From: a virus
Strand: one strand, 5' to 3'
Virus record (IMG/VR): IMGVR_UViG_3300009151_000102
Coordinates: 1-49,549 of that record
Length of the DNA stretch: 49,549 bases
The notes beneath the pieces are model-generated. The model saw only the letters and a program-made list of their open reading frames with translations. It had not been told where the DNA came from and did no database searches. The position numbers and the translations under genes were made by a program. Positions within the stretch are counted from its first letter, which is position 1. Each line of letters opens with the position of its first letter. Below, piece by piece: positions 25,442-34,805 of the stretch.

Positions 25442-27513
25442 TAGACGATCACTGTCTTAACAACAATACTGGTTGGATCTTGGTCATCTAATACTAACAT
25501 TTTATTTAAACTTGATTGAATAACACTACTCATAGGTTTAATATGTATCATAATATCACCAAAATCATTATTAACTGCGATAGGATTAAAGTTATTAATA
25601 TATATTTTACCTAGTTTGTAATCAATTGTTCCAGTAACGCCATTATTTCTATTGTTATTAATAATAATTTTGGTACTCTGACTACTAATCTCGTCAGTCT
25701 TGTAGTATGAGATTCTTATTTGTCCATATCTACCTTGAAGAACTGCAAGACCCTCTCCTAATTGCCCACCGCCTCCTGTAATCTGAACTGCTGCAGTTGT
25801 ATAACCAATACCCGGTGTTAATACTGTAATTGATGCTATCTTACCATTAACAATAGTTGCAGATGCCGTTGCACCCGCACCATCACCAACAATAGTAACA
25901 GTTGGTGTAGATATATAATTAATACCTGGATTAGATACTGTAATAGATTCCAAACCAGTATATGATGATGGAACTTCCTCAAAGAAACATTGTCTATTTA
26001 TTCCACTTTCATCAGCAACAGTAAAATCTGGTGATGAATAGAAATTATCATTTGTTGTTCCTCTGGTTAATTCAAATCCAAAATCTAAAATATAATTGTC
26101 TGAATTAATTAAATCTGGTCTAAATTTCTTTGCAACAAATAATGTTGCTTCATTAGAAACAATTGATCTATCATAAGCATCAACGCTTGTTTCCATACCA
26201 GAGAAATTAAAATAACTATTAAACTTGTTTAGATTAGTTGCACAATAATTACTAATTAATGTTTTAATATTTTCCACTAATACACTTTGTTGTGTATTTA
26301 ATTTTGCTTTATTAAAATAAACTTTTGATATTACTTTAAGATAATTATAATCAACATCTACAATTTCCGGTGTAACAGTCAACATACTGATGGGTTTCAA
26401 TATGTTATTTTTTACATAATCTTTTTCTGTTTGTGATACTTCAAAACCTAATTTTGGTTTTGCGGATACAAATACTTTACCGTAAACTGGTGGATTGTTT
26501 TCTTCTCCACCCCAAACATTAACTGCTTCAAATTGTGGATATTTTTGTTGGATTAATCTGATATAATCGTTCTTTGTTACTGCACGATTTTGTGCTAATA
26601 GACTTAATGGTGCACCAAACTTAATCTCATCAACGGTTTCCCTACTTTGACCACCAGATGCTTTTGATACTGGACTAATAGAAAATTGAGAATAACCGCC
26701 AACTGGAGATGTTGCAATAAAATTGTTGGCATAATTTGCCAATGAACCGTGTGTAATCAAATAGTCGGTTTTTATTACTGCGCCATCTGGAACACCTTTA
26801 CTAATTACATTATCGCCAAAGTAAATATCATATTTACCGTTATAACCTTCTTGTAAAAAGTAAACCTCAGAATTTGCGGTAATATTTAAATCATTTTCCG
26901 ATCTATCATAAACAACAACGGTGGTATTTGAAACTGATTGTTGAACACTCACTACCAATGTAGTTGTATCTATGTTACTATCATTTAAAGTAAAAATCTG
27001 TTTTGGATTTGAACTTACACTATTTACTGTTTCGTATGATGCTAACTGACCTTCATAAATTGGTATATTTTGAAATACAAAATTATAACCAACTTTATCA
27101 ACCGAATATGCATCTAATGTAATAAATTTATATGTTGTGCCGTCAATCTGTTCTGAGAAAAATACATAACCTTTTGGTATGAGTAAAGAACCTGGTGTTG
27201 TATCTGCCGATGCAATAGTTATATTAACAATTGCTCTTGGTGCTGTAGCTGATCTTGGAACATAATTTAATTTTTTAGCATGAGAAACAACAGAACTTCT
27301 AAGTAATGCAGTATCTAAAAATGATTCGTTTGCAATCATATTTAAATAATATGCATTATAGTGTGTATTATATGCCAATACATCTAAAAGAATATTAAGA
27401 CCTGACCCTTCAAAATCATAATCTTGAAATTGAGTTTGTTGTCTTAAAAAATCTCTTAAATTGGATTTTATTTGGTCAAAATCTAATTCAGTAACTTGGA
27501 GTCTATCTGCCAT
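25441..27513 (-). CDS. 6: Baseplate wedge subunit gp6
   Basis: 690-aa protein beginning MADRLQVTELDFDQIKSNLRDFLRQQTQFQDYDFEGSGLNILLDVLAYNTHYNAYY (motifs FRxYDFEGSGLxILLDxLAYNTHYNAYY region, residues about 22-60), the diagnostic N-terminal signature of gp6 of T4 and its cyanophage relatives. T4 gp6 is 660 aa. It has the J-like wedge core and, near residues 540-590, GINYISTP/GIGYTTAAVQI repeats. gp6 forms the continuous ring of the baseplate together with gp25 and gp53. Order gp25-gp6-gp7-like-gp8 matches T4. A GAGAAAG ribosome-like site lies upstream of ATG 27513. Confidence 0.93.
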   Translation of the reverse strand: MADRLQVTELDFDQIKSNLRDFLRQQTQFQDYDFEGSGLNILLDVLAYNTHYNAYYLNMIANESFLDTALLRSSVVSHAKKLNYVPRSATAPRAIVNITIASADTTPGSLLIPKGYVFFSEQIDGTTYKFITLDAYSVDKVGYNFVFQNIPIYEGQLASYETVNSVSSNPKQIFTLNDSNIDTTTLVVSVQQSVSNTTVVVYDRSENDLNITANSEVYFLQEGYNGKYDIYFGDNVISKGVPDGAVIKTDYLITHGSLANYANNFIATSPVGGYSQFSISPVSKASGGQSRETVDEIKFGAPLSLLAQNRAVTKNDYIRLIQQKYPQFEAVNVWGGEENNPPVYGKVFVSAKPKLGFEVSQTEKDYVKNNILKPISMLTVTPEIVDVDYNYLKVISKVYFNKAKLNTQQSVLVENIKTLISNYCATNLNKFNSYFNFSGMETSVDAYDRSIVSNEATLFVAKKFRPDLINSDNYILDFGFELTRGTTNDNFYSSPDFTVADESGINRQCFFEEVPSSYTGLESITVSNPGINYISTPTVTIVGDGAGATASATIVNGKIASITVLTPGIGYTTAAVQITGGGGQLGEGLAVLQGRYGQIRISYYKTDEISSQSTKIIINNNRNNGVTGTIDYKLGKIYINNFNPIAVNNDFGDIMIHIKPMSSVIQSSLNKMLVLDDQDPTSIVVKTVIV

Positions 27514-27514
27514 T

Positions 27515-27922
27515 TTATCTTTCTCTTGCTAAGAAAAATTCTATTTGAACGGGTTCTTGTTTATTCACAGTTGTAAATGTCATACTAACAGTAAATCTAT
27601 TATTATCATAATCTGGAGTCACTTGAATATCTTGTATACTGACCCGTGGTTCAAAATTTATAATTGTCTGTTTTATCTCTTTTTGTAAAATACTTGCACT
27701 AATTGAATCCATATTCTCAAATAACATTTTCCTGACATTTGAACCAATCTCAGGATGAAAAGGTTTTTCAAAATGGTTTAACAAAATTAGATTCTTTACT
27801 GAATTTACAATTGCACTCATATCCGTCAAAATATTAATGTCTTTTTTGATTGGATGAGCAATGAAATTTAAATCTAAATCTCTATATCTATTTTTATTAC
27901 TATTGTTATATGCGATTGCCAT
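27515..27922 (-). CDS. 25: Baseplate wedge subunit gp25
   Basis: 135-aa protein with the gp25/gpW family profile: DLDLNFIAHPIKKDI at 16-30, LLNHFEKPFHPEIGSNV around residue 48-64 and the conserved NFEPRVSIQ (EPR motif) near 92. T4 gp25 is 132 aa. It is part of the sheath-initiating wedge. Its stop is 1 base from the gp6 start. There is no Shine-Dalgarno; GATAAATA ends 4 bases before ATG 27922. Confidence 0.93.
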   Translation of the reverse strand: MAIAYNNSNKNRYRDLDLNFIAHPIKKDINILTDMSAIVNSVKNLILLNHFEKPFHPEIGSNVRKMLFENMDSISASILQKEIKQTIINFEPRVSIQDIQVTPDYDNNRFTVSMTFTTVNKQEPVQIEFFLARER

Positions 27923-27941
27923 TTAGTATTTATCTGTTATT

Positions 27942-28790
27942 TTAAGATGAAAGTAATTTTTCTTTATATAAATCTGTACCAATATAATTGTTAATCAAAT
28001 AAGTTTGTGTATTTCCAACTGATCCCAAACGATTTACCAACATGTAATCATTAAGAATATTCATTGAATTGCCAAAAACAGTAAAATCATGAGTTCTTCT
28101 ATCCCACAATAAATTATTTGCAGTAAGTGCATGTGCATATAATGCATCTACACCAACTGAAGATAAGTTAGAATATACATTACTATATCCAGTATCAGGA
28201 TCAACTGATGTTCGTTTTGAATTTTGTAAGGTAATAATATCATTCGTTATAACTGCAGTATTAGAAGTAATTTCATCATTTACAAATAAACTGGTCATGC
28301 ATCCTAACAACGGTAAAGCATTTGCAGAACCATCAATGTTATGGACTAATAATATTGTAGTTTGTCCAAGACTCATTATTTTAACATGATCGGGTATATT
28401 AGTACCTGCTGTTCCTAAAGATGTTGTTAATCCCGATATATTTGAAGTGTGTTTTTTAAAATAATTTATTGTATTTGTGCTGAAAGTATTATATAAAGAA
28501 TTTGTTGCATTACCTGTTGCTGAATTATTATCCCAAACTTCAATACTATTAATTAAACTTTTCATTGAATTTACTTGTGTTTGTAGACTTGCAACTACAT
28601 TTACTGTTGGATCTCTGTAATAATCTGTTAAATTAGTTGGTCCATTTCTCACTAATTCTTTTTGCCATTCTTTTAAACCAAAAGGTGAGTTATTTAAAGT
28701 TTCTTTTGTTTCATTCGTCAATTCAATAGAATTACCAAACTTTGTATTATCAAAATTTATTTGTAATTTACTAATAATTGATGTTGTCAT
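27942..28790 (-). CDS. Baseplate-region protein of unknown function (282 aa)
   Basis: Mostly helical N-terminal half with Asn- and Thr-rich loops (WQKELVRNGPTNLTDYYRDPTVNVVASLQTQVNSMKSLIN near 40-85), then a beta-rich part (MSLGQTTILLVHNIDGSANALPLLGCMTSLFVN). No enzyme motif or named domain is recognised. It lies between the spike gene and gp25, where T4-like marine phages carry conserved unknown virion genes. AAAGGAAATTATT precedes ATG 28790. Probably a virion component; certainty low. Confidence 0.65.
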   Translation of the reverse strand: MTTSIISKLQINFDNTKFGNSIELTNETKETLNNSPFGLKEWQKELVRNGPTNLTDYYRDPTVNVVASLQTQVNSMKSLINSIEVWDNNSATGNATNSLYNTFSTNTINYFKKHTSNISGLTTSLGTAGTNIPDHVKIMSLGQTTILLVHNIDGSANALPLLGCMTSLFVNDEITSNTAVITNDIITLQNSKRTSVDPDTGYSNVYSNLSSVGVDALYAHALTANNLLWDRRTHDFTVFGNSMNILNDYMLVNRLGSVGNTQTYLINNYIGTDLYKEKLLSS

Positions 28791-28808
28791 AATAATTTCC
28801 TTTATAAA

Positions 28809-29795
28809 TTAAGCAAAAGTACCAACCATACTAGGCGTTGGTATACCTGTTGTTGGAGTTGCAGGATGAACATGTAGATTATGTTCTACTCGTATACCTG
28901 CCATTGATCCCATTGCATCTCTAACATATCCACCAACAACTATTCCACTAAGAACTAATGGTGCAAGCACAGATGTTGCTGATGAAATAGGTAATACCGC
29001 AGAAATTGTACCTGTACCTATATAATGTCCTAACATTCCAGTAAGAGGACTTCCCATATTTCTAATTGTACCTGGAATTGCAACACCATCTACACCAATT
29101 GTTATTCCGCCATATTTAGTAACAAAACCACCAGGACTACCCGAAAGATTACCAGTAGGATCAACAATAGGAACAACAGATGTACCTGAAGTAATGATGC
29201 CGTCAGCATTAATCTGTCCTGTAGAAACAACAGATTTAGAAGTTAACCCACCATTGATATTAACATCAGCTTCAATCTGCATACTTACTGGCGCATTTAT
29301 TGCCACTGTAGAAGCTGGATTTAATATACCACCGGCAGTTATTCTAGTATCACCTGATGAATTTAATATAGTAGTACCTTTAACAATCTGAGTAAAATCA
29401 CCACCAACTTCCATTGTAAAATCTTTTGCAACTTTCATTGTTAAATCTTTTTGGCAATCAATAATTGCATCACCAATAACAGTTATCTTACACAATCCAG
29501 AAACATATATTTGATTATCACCAATGACAATTTCATAATTATCACCAAAAACTTTATTTACTCTTTTTCCATCTGGATGTAATTCAAAAAATGTACCACT
29601 TCTATGTTGAAGTCTTACTGATTCTCTACCCTTTACATCATACATTAAAAGAGAATGACCTGAAGATGATTCCCATAACTGTGAATTTTTATAATCTGGT
29701 GGAAAATCTTCATCAATTGGAGATGGCGGTTCTAGTAGTGTATCTGAACCAGAAACTTTAAACGCTAATTTTGTAGTATCAACTTTGTCTACCAT
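28809..29795 (-). CDS. Baseplate central spike (gp5 beta-helix) protein (328 aa)
   Basis: Homologous in design to the C-terminal beta-helix of T4 gp5. Seen: WESSSGHSLLMYDVKGRESVRLQHRSGTFFELHPDG (about 40-80), a shape known from gp5/VgrG, then eight-residue-spaced strands (YEIVIGDNQIYVSG, CKITVIGDAIIDCQKDLTMKVAKDFTMEVGGDFTQIV) typical of triple-stranded beta-helices. Near the C-terminus lies HNLHVHPATP (His305, His308, His310), an HxH cluster as in the iron-binding tip of P2-type spikes. T4 gp5 has OB-fold, lysozyme and needle in one chain; here the OB-fold is the separate upstream gene. Start ATG 29795 after AGGAAAATAAA. Confidence 0.85.
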   Translation of the reverse strand: MVDKVDTTKLAFKVSGSDTLLEPPSPIDEDFPPDYKNSQLWESSSGHSLLMYDVKGRESVRLQHRSGTFFELHPDGKRVNKVFGDNYEIVIGDNQIYVSGLCKITVIGDAIIDCQKDLTMKVAKDFTMEVGGDFTQIVKGTTILNSSGDTRITAGGILNPASTVAINAPVSMQIEADVNINGGLTSKSVVSTGQINADGIITSGTSVVPIVDPTGNLSGSPGGFVTKYGGITIGVDGVAIPGTIRNMGSPLTGMLGHYIGTGTISAVLPISSATSVLAPLVLSGIVVGGYVRDAMGSMAGIRVEHNLHVHPATPTTGIPTPSMVGTFA

Positions 29796-29812
29796 TTTAT
29801 TTTCCTATCATA

Positions 29813-31018
29813 TTAAGCAATTGGTTTTGGTGCCGCAGATGCTGTTGATTTTTGTTGTTCTTTAGAAGGTATAGCAGCAATCGCAGAAGAAACCGAACTT
29901 GTTGCGCCAGCAATTGATTGTGTAATAAAATTATCTGAAGGTATTGATCCTGTAAGAGTAATTAAATTTGCATTTGCAATAGTAAGTGCATCACCTATTT
30001 GATTAGGACTTATTGTTATATTAGTAGCGAGAGTTGCATTAATAATATTTGCAGGTATTTCTGCTAATGATAATGCATTTCTAACTAATGCTTTAGACTC
30101 ATTAAATACACTTTTAACTTCAGCAAATAAATCTTTATAATCTGGTCCTAAAGTACCCGGTGAAATACCCAACAGATCACCACCCACAGAAAATACCGAA
30201 GAAACAAAAGCAAATAAACATTCTTTTATAAATTTTAATATTCTTGCAGGTAATGACAAAATCCAATTAACAACAGCACGAATTATTACGATATAAAGAA
30301 TAAGTGCATTTGCAAATTTCTTTACAAGATTTATATAATAATTTAATTCTTTAATCTTTGCTGCTAACCATTTTAATTTTTCAGTCCAAACATTTACATC
30401 TGCTTGGGGAATAATACCCGTAGCATCAAATCTTTTATTAATAACTTCACGTAATGTCCGAATAAATCCTAAATTTTTCAGTGCAGCATAAGCAGCACTT
30501 TTTTTAATGTCTGCAGCAACATCACATGCATGAACTAGTTTTGAATTTGTTCTTTTTATTATTGTAAAATCGTAGTTGTATGCACCCCAGGGTGTTGTTG
30601 ATGGATACATCAATTTTGCACCAGCAACTGTAGAATCTGATGGAGGTAAACCTTTTTTTGATCTTTCTGATTCTGGTGAAGCAAAACCCTGTGTTGTATT
30701 TTCTTTTGATGTTTTAATACCAGGTAAAATACCAACAACAACAGGTTTTTGAGCAGCTGGACCATCAAGATAAAATCCTATTACCCACTTATCCAATGCA
30801 GTACCTGCAGCAAATATTGGATTATTTACTGGTGATAAAACAGATGCCCACGGTAAAGTCTCAAGTGGCATTTTTACTTTATCTGCAGTATCTTTACCAA
30901 TAACTCTAATTTTAACTCTACCCAGCTTTAATGGATCATCCATCGCTTCAATAACGGCCATAAACCAAACAAAATTTGGATTTAGTCCTGGTGCAAATGA
31001 TTGATAAACGTCATTCAT
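29813..31018 (-). CDS. 5: Baseplate hub gp5-like OB-fold protein, no lysozyme domain (401 aa)
   Basis: Residues about 15-110 match the gp5 OB-fold (FVWFMAVIEAMDDPLKLGRVKIRVIG, LPWASVLSP, WVIGFYLDGPAAQKPVVVGILPG). Beyond that it has no lysozyme region and no Glu/Asp/Thr catalytic set; instead there is a helical middle with a strongly hydrophobic run (about 238-285: FANALILYIVIIRAVVNWILSLPARILKFIK). The C-terminus is Ala/Ser-rich and ends AAPKPIA. With the spike gene downstream it recreates gp5 in two chains. Peptidoglycan cutting is instead carried by the tape measure (37090-39381). Start ATG 31018 with AGGAAATAATA. Confidence 0.85.
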   Translation of the reverse strand: MNDVYQSFAPGLNPNFVWFMAVIEAMDDPLKLGRVKIRVIGKDTADKVKMPLETLPWASVLSPVNNPIFAAGTALDKWVIGFYLDGPAAQKPVVVGILPGIKTSKENTTQGFASPESERSKKGLPPSDSTVAGAKLMYPSTTPWGAYNYDFTIIKRTNSKLVHACDVAADIKKSAAYAALKNLGFIRTLREVINKRFDATGIIPQADVNVWTEKLKWLAAKIKELNYYINLVKKFANALILYIVIIRAVVNWILSLPARILKFIKECLFAFVSSVFSVGGDLLGISPGTLGPDYKDLFAEVKSVFNESKALVRNALSLAEIPANIINATLATNITISPNQIGDALTIANANLITLTGSIPSDNFITQSIAGATSSVSSAIAAIPSKEQQKSTASAAPKPIA

Positions 31019-31030
31019 TATTATTTCCTG

Positions 31031-32356
31031 TTAACCATAGTTATCACTCCACTGTTCATATCGGAGACTATCTGCGTTTGTTAATGATGTTCTATTTGTA
31101 GAATCGGTAGAAATTTCTATTACGGTTTCATGTCTATCATATTTAACCATTTGTCGTGCTGCCAATATTATATATTTGCCACTTAAACTCTCATCTACTG
31201 AATTTCCAATAACATTTGTTCCACGATTAGATATATGCAATTCAACAACTGCACCACAAATTAAATCAAAATTTCCAGGCATAACTAATTTAATTCTAAG
31301 ACCCATATAATTTCTCATCAGTGCTGGTCTTTTTGCAATATACGTTACACCATCATCAATTTTGTTTATAGAATATGGTTCATTAGCTGTTATGAAAGAA
31401 TTTTTTTGTGCTGCATCTGTTGTAGCACCGTAAAAAACTTTAACACAAGAACTTCCATCATCTTGCCATTCTGGTGGTGGAGCATTTAGTCCAGTATCAT
31501 TAAGATTCAAAAGACTATCCATCATGTTTACAATAGCTGGTTGATATTGCGTATATATCTTTTGACTTAGATGGTCAACAGAATATGTTGTTGTTCCATA
31601 TATACCATTCTTTGCATTTTCATTTAGATTATATTGTGAAACAACTTCCATGTATCTTGCACCAAATAATGAATTATCTGTAGTGTTGCCAAAATTCTTT
31701 GGTTCATAGTTTAATTGATACTGTGCATTTTGTTTAGAAAGAGCTGCAATTGAATAGAATGAATACCCCATCTTATTCTCATAGAACATAAAAGTTGGAG
31801 AATCATTCTCAAGTGAAACTGCTTTCTTTGTGCAGTCCAAAATACATTCTATTGGTTGTTTACCTGATAAAGTTACATCATGCATTCCAGCGGTTGCTTC
31901 CCATTTCCAAGTTTGACTTGGTTTTACTTTTAATTCATTCGTCAATATATTAGCAACAATCTCAGAATACGTTTTGCCTTCATAAGTTTTATATACTTTT
32001 CTTGACCTTGAATTGTAGAATTCTTCAGAAACAAAATTTAATGAATATTGTTCTGTAGTTGGATTCAATGGCACTCTTTTGCTCATTTCATATATTTTAA
32101 ATGTTTTTGAAATGCCAGCAATATTACCCATCTTACTAATTACAACTTTAAGCATTTCAGAACCATCAAATGCTAATTTAGCCGAAATGTTATTTGAATC
32201 TGTAATTAAAATATTACCAGTCATACATGGATTAAAAACAGAATCAAATATATTCAATTCTTCATAGATACCAGTAATATCAAATTTACCCAATCGAGTT
32301 ATTAGTGATAATTCTTTTACTTCAAATTTTAAATTTTGATTTAGTTTTTCAGCCAT
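31031..32356 (-). CDS. Baseplate hub protein, gp27-like (441 aa)
   Basis: Contains VKELSLITRLGKFDITGIYEELNIFDSVFNPCMTGNILI (about 13-50), a hub-type beginning, and later FYENKMGYSFYSI and other beta-rich segments with the aromatic pattern of gp27/VgrG-like hub proteins. T4 gp27 is 391 aa. Position between gp53 and the gp5-like OB-fold protein supports the hub role (gp27 trimer forms the torus that holds gp5). Similarity to T4 gp27 at sequence level is weak, so the number is inferred from context. The start overlaps the end of gp53 by 8 bases. Confidence 0.7.
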   Translation of the reverse strand: MAEKLNQNLKFEVKELSLITRLGKFDITGIYEELNIFDSVFNPCMTGNILITDSNNISAKLAFDGSEMLKVVISKMGNIAGISKTFKIYEMSKRVPLNPTTEQYSLNFVSEEFYNSRSRKVYKTYEGKTYSEIVANILTNELKVKPSQTWKWEATAGMHDVTLSGKQPIECILDCTKKAVSLENDSPTFMFYENKMGYSFYSIAALSKQNAQYQLNYEPKNFGNTTDNSLFGARYMEVVSQYNLNENAKNGIYGTTTYSVDHLSQKIYTQYQPAIVNMMDSLLNLNDTGLNAPPPEWQDDGSSCVKVFYGATTDAAQKNSFITANEPYSINKIDDGVTYIAKRPALMRNYMGLRIKLVMPGNFDLICGAVVELHISNRGTNVIGNSVDESLSGKYIILAARQMVKYDRHETVIEISTDSTNRTSLTNADSLRYEQWSDNYG

Positions 32357-32960
32357 TACGTAAAACTCTTTGTAACTCAGAATGAATTCTATCTTTATAT
32401 TCTGCTTTTATAACTTTAATCGTTCGTTTACTCTCATTTAATTCCATCATATAATCATAGTATGTTCTACGTAATTTAGTTATAACAACTCTCATTGCAG
32501 TACCATCAGGTAAAATATATTGAGTAGTTGATGGTGTAAGTGATGAATATGTTGATGCATCTATTGTTACATATTCTTCATTTATCTCACCAGTTTTTAC
32601 AAGTGTTCTAGTCTCAAGTTTATAGTAATCGTAATAATGCGTTTTTGCCCAAGCAAGACCATAAGTATCTTCTATTGTGTCCATTAACTGTGAATATGTT
32701 AAAGGCCAATCTGTTTTAATATCCATAATTCCATTGACTCGCATAATGAGCCAATGATATTCTGCATTACCATAAATTTTATAAGATACTGTTTCTGGAG
32801 TATCACCTTCAGAAATTACATAATCATAATACGATGATGAATTTGATACAATACTATTGTATATTGTAAAATTGGCAGTTAGGTTTGTAACTGTATCTAA
32901 ATTATCAGTTTCATCATTCTTATATAATGTTGTTGGAAAGTTTGAGAAAAAATCTGACAT
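32349..32960 (-). CDS. 53: Baseplate wedge subunit gp53
   Basis: 203-aa protein with MSDFFSNFPTTLYKNDETDNLDTVTNLTANFTIYNSIVSNSSSYYDYVI... (FFxxFPTTLY, YYDYVISEGDTPETVSYKIYGNAEYHWLIMRVNGI). The segment from ISEGDTPETVSYKIYGN to WLIMRVN is the LysM-like fold used by gp53 to bind gp25 and gp6. T4 gp53 is 196 aa. It lies next to gp48-like and hub genes. Start ATG 32960 has only GGAT upstream. Confidence 0.9.
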   Translation of the reverse strand: MSDFFSNFPTTLYKNDETDNLDTVTNLTANFTIYNSIVSNSSSYYDYVISEGDTPETVSYKIYGNAEYHWLIMRVNGIMDIKTDWPLTYSQLMDTIEDTYGLAWAKTHYYDYYKLETRTLVKTGEINEEYVTIDASTYSSLTPSTTQYILPDGTAMRVVITKLRRTYYDYMMELNESKRTIKVIKAEYKDRIHSELQRVLRNG

Positions 32961-32961
32961 T

Positions 32962-34218
32962 TTATTTTAATCCATTCGATGGTTTACCTAAACTTGTAAC
33001 ATTAGGTAATGTTGCAGGAGTAAATGTAACTTCATTTCTACCTTGTTGCATTACCATGTTCTGTTTATTTTCTAAACCTAAAATTTCTTTTGTCATGAAC
33101 TGAGTCTCTTGGAAATTCAATGATAATCTTATTCCAACTGGCATACCTGTTCCACCAAACTTCGGTGTATCTGAATCAGATTCATATGCTTGAAAACCAT
33201 TTGGTGCATAATCAACATTTATATTTCTAAGAACACAAGTGGCAATCTCAGGAATATTTGGATTTCTTCTACCATTATAATTAAATTCAATATCAAAGAC
33301 TGAAGGCGGAACTAAAAATGCACCACCCGAACCACTAAGAATTTCTGGTGCTTGATGATATCTAAATGTCTCAAGTATCTTTTGAACTTGAAGTGCTTCA
33401 CTTTCACTTCTAGGATACATAAGAAAATCAAACATAAACTCTCTTAACTGCGGTCTTGAATATACAACTTCAATCATAGGATTCTTGGCACCAAATGCAG
33501 ATACAAAAGCAGTATCAACAGCAGAACCATTAAGTTGAAGAATACCGGATTTATCTTTTAAAATTGAACCTAGAAAAGCCGCACCATTAGTAGTAGCATT
33601 TGAATTTCCTGCTTTATGTTCATCATACAAAGATTTAATAATTGCTGCATTACTTAAAAATTGACCACTCAACTCTGGAGTATTATACATGGCTCCTTGT
33701 TGAAATGCAAGCGTGTTTGGCATATAAAGTGCAATATTATCTTGCAACTGAACTACATTATTATTAAAATTTACAGAATTTAATTCACCCAATCTACTAA
33801 AAGCATTTCCAATACTATCAATGGTTTGATTAACTCCACTAGTGAAAGTATCATTACCAATTTTATCTGTTGCTTTATTTTTAAAACTGGCAATCGCACT
33901 CTGAGCATCTTGAAACATTTTTGTTCCTGCCACTGTACCTGAAATATTAGTTAAAGCGTTAATTGCTGTTCCAGCATTAACTTCACCCGTCAATAATCTA
34001 TTGATTCCAGTTTTATTTAAACCAGGTCGTGTTGCCGCAGTAGTTGCCATTTTTGAATTTTTTTGAACAAAAATGTTAAAGATCATATAATGACCTTTAT
34101 CTCTACCACCTATATCTTCGGGATATCTGTAAGTTCCTGGATAAAAACTTTGTAATGGACTAGAAGATGAGAGGTCTTTACTTTGAAACTTAATATCAGT
34201 TAGCGTAAATAATGCCAT
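32962..34218 (-). CDS. 48: Baseplate tail-tube cap protein, gp48-like (418 aa)
   Basis: N-terminus FYPGTYRYPEDIGGRDKGHYMIFNIFVQ (about 25-52) and C-terminal LREFMFDFLMYPRSESEALQVQKILETFRYHQAPEI...VPPSVFDIEFNYNGR (about 258-320) match the tail-tube-fold cap proteins gp48/gp54 of T4-like phages. The middle is loosely conserved and Ala/Asn-rich. gp48 sits on the hub and starts tube assembly. Two late-promoter-type boxes lie upstream (34242-34249 CATAAATA and 34270-34277 TATAAATA) and AGGAAACCGCA precedes the start. Confidence 0.8.
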   Translation of the reverse strand: MALFTLTDIKFQSKDLSSSSPLQSFYPGTYRYPEDIGGRDKGHYMIFNIFVQKNSKMATTAATRPGLNKTGINRLLTGEVNAGTAINALTNISGTVAGTKMFQDAQSAIASFKNKATDKIGNDTFTSGVNQTIDSIGNAFSRLGELNSVNFNNNVVQLQDNIALYMPNTLAFQQGAMYNTPELSGQFLSNAAIIKSLYDEHKAGNSNATTNGAAFLGSILKDKSGILQLNGSAVDTAFVSAFGAKNPMIEVVYSRPQLREFMFDFLMYPRSESEALQVQKILETFRYHQAPEILSGSGGAFLVPPSVFDIEFNYNGRRNPNIPEIATCVLRNINVDYAPNGFQAYESDSDTPKFGGTGMPVGIRLSLNFQETQFMTKEILGLENKQNMVMQQGRNEVTFTPATLPNVTSLGKPSNGLK

Positions 34219-34241
34219 TGCGGTTTCCTAGATTGACTACA

Positions 34242-34249
34242 TATTTATG
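34242..34249 (-). promoter_or_regulatory. Late promoter box CATAAATA
   Basis: NATAAATA-type box on the minus strand about 24 bases before the gp48-like start. Predicted start of the RNA leaves an 18-base leader that contains the AGGA ribosome site. NATAAATA is the late motif known in cyanophages. Second box of a tandem pair with 34270-34277. Confidence 0.55.
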
Positions 34250-34269
34250 TGTAGTTAATTAATATTAGA

Positions 34270-34277
34270 TATTTATA
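34270..34277 (-). promoter_or_regulatory. T4-type late promoter TATAAATA
   Basis: Exact TATAAATA on the minus strand in the divergent intergenic region (34219-34276), about 52 bases upstream of the gp48-like start; its last base is the first base of the divergent gp4 start codon. Likely drives the long minus-strand baseplate operon. Confidence 0.65.
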
Positions 34278-34726
34278 TGACATTTGGAAAGAATACCTAT
34301 AAAGGATTGTTTAAACCTAAGAATCCACAGAAATATAAGGGAAATCCTAATAATATCATCTATCGTTCGTCATGGGAACTTAGATGTATGAAATACTTTG
34401 ATGACCAAGAACAAGTAATCTGGTGGGCATCTGAAGAGTTATCAATACCTTATTTTTCACCAGTAGATAATAGGATGCATCGTTACTTTCCAGATTTCAT
34501 TATTAAAGTTAAACAAAAAGATGGTAAAGTAATGACATATGTTATAGAGGTAAAACCAGCTGCACAAACACAGAAACCAGTCCAAAAGAAAAGAACTAAG
34601 AAATATATAAGTGAAGCAGCAACATATGTTGTAAATCAATGTAAATGGAAAGCAGCAGATGAATTCTGCCATGAACATGGATGGGTATTTCAGATAATCA
34701 CTGAAAGAGAATTAGGTATCAAATAG
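34277..34726 (+). CDS. 4: Head completion nuclease, gp4-like (TnsA-type endonuclease fold)
   Basis: 149 aa, same length as T4 gp4 (150 aa). Seen: RSSWELRCMKYFD (Glu34), RYFPDFIIK (Asp73) and VIEVKP (Glu91, Lys93), the PD-(D/E)XK set of the TnsA N-terminal/gp4 family. gp4 finishes filled heads before tail joining. First gene of the plus-strand block; transcription upstream is not visible as a TATAAATA box on this strand. A 79-base gap (34727-34805) follows it. Confidence 0.9.
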   Translation: MTFGKNTYKGLFKPKNPQKYKGNPNNIIYRSSWELRCMKYFDDQEQVIWWASEELSIPYFSPVDNRMHRYFPDFIIKVKQKDGKVMTYVIEVKPAAQTQKPVQKKRTKKYISEAATYVVNQCKWKAADEFCHEHGWVFQIITERELGIK

Positions 34727-34805
34727 TATTCTAATTCAAAACCTAACACCTTTACTTATATGTTTTATTACTAAAAAAATAGGATAATATGCGAATAAAT
34801 AGATC

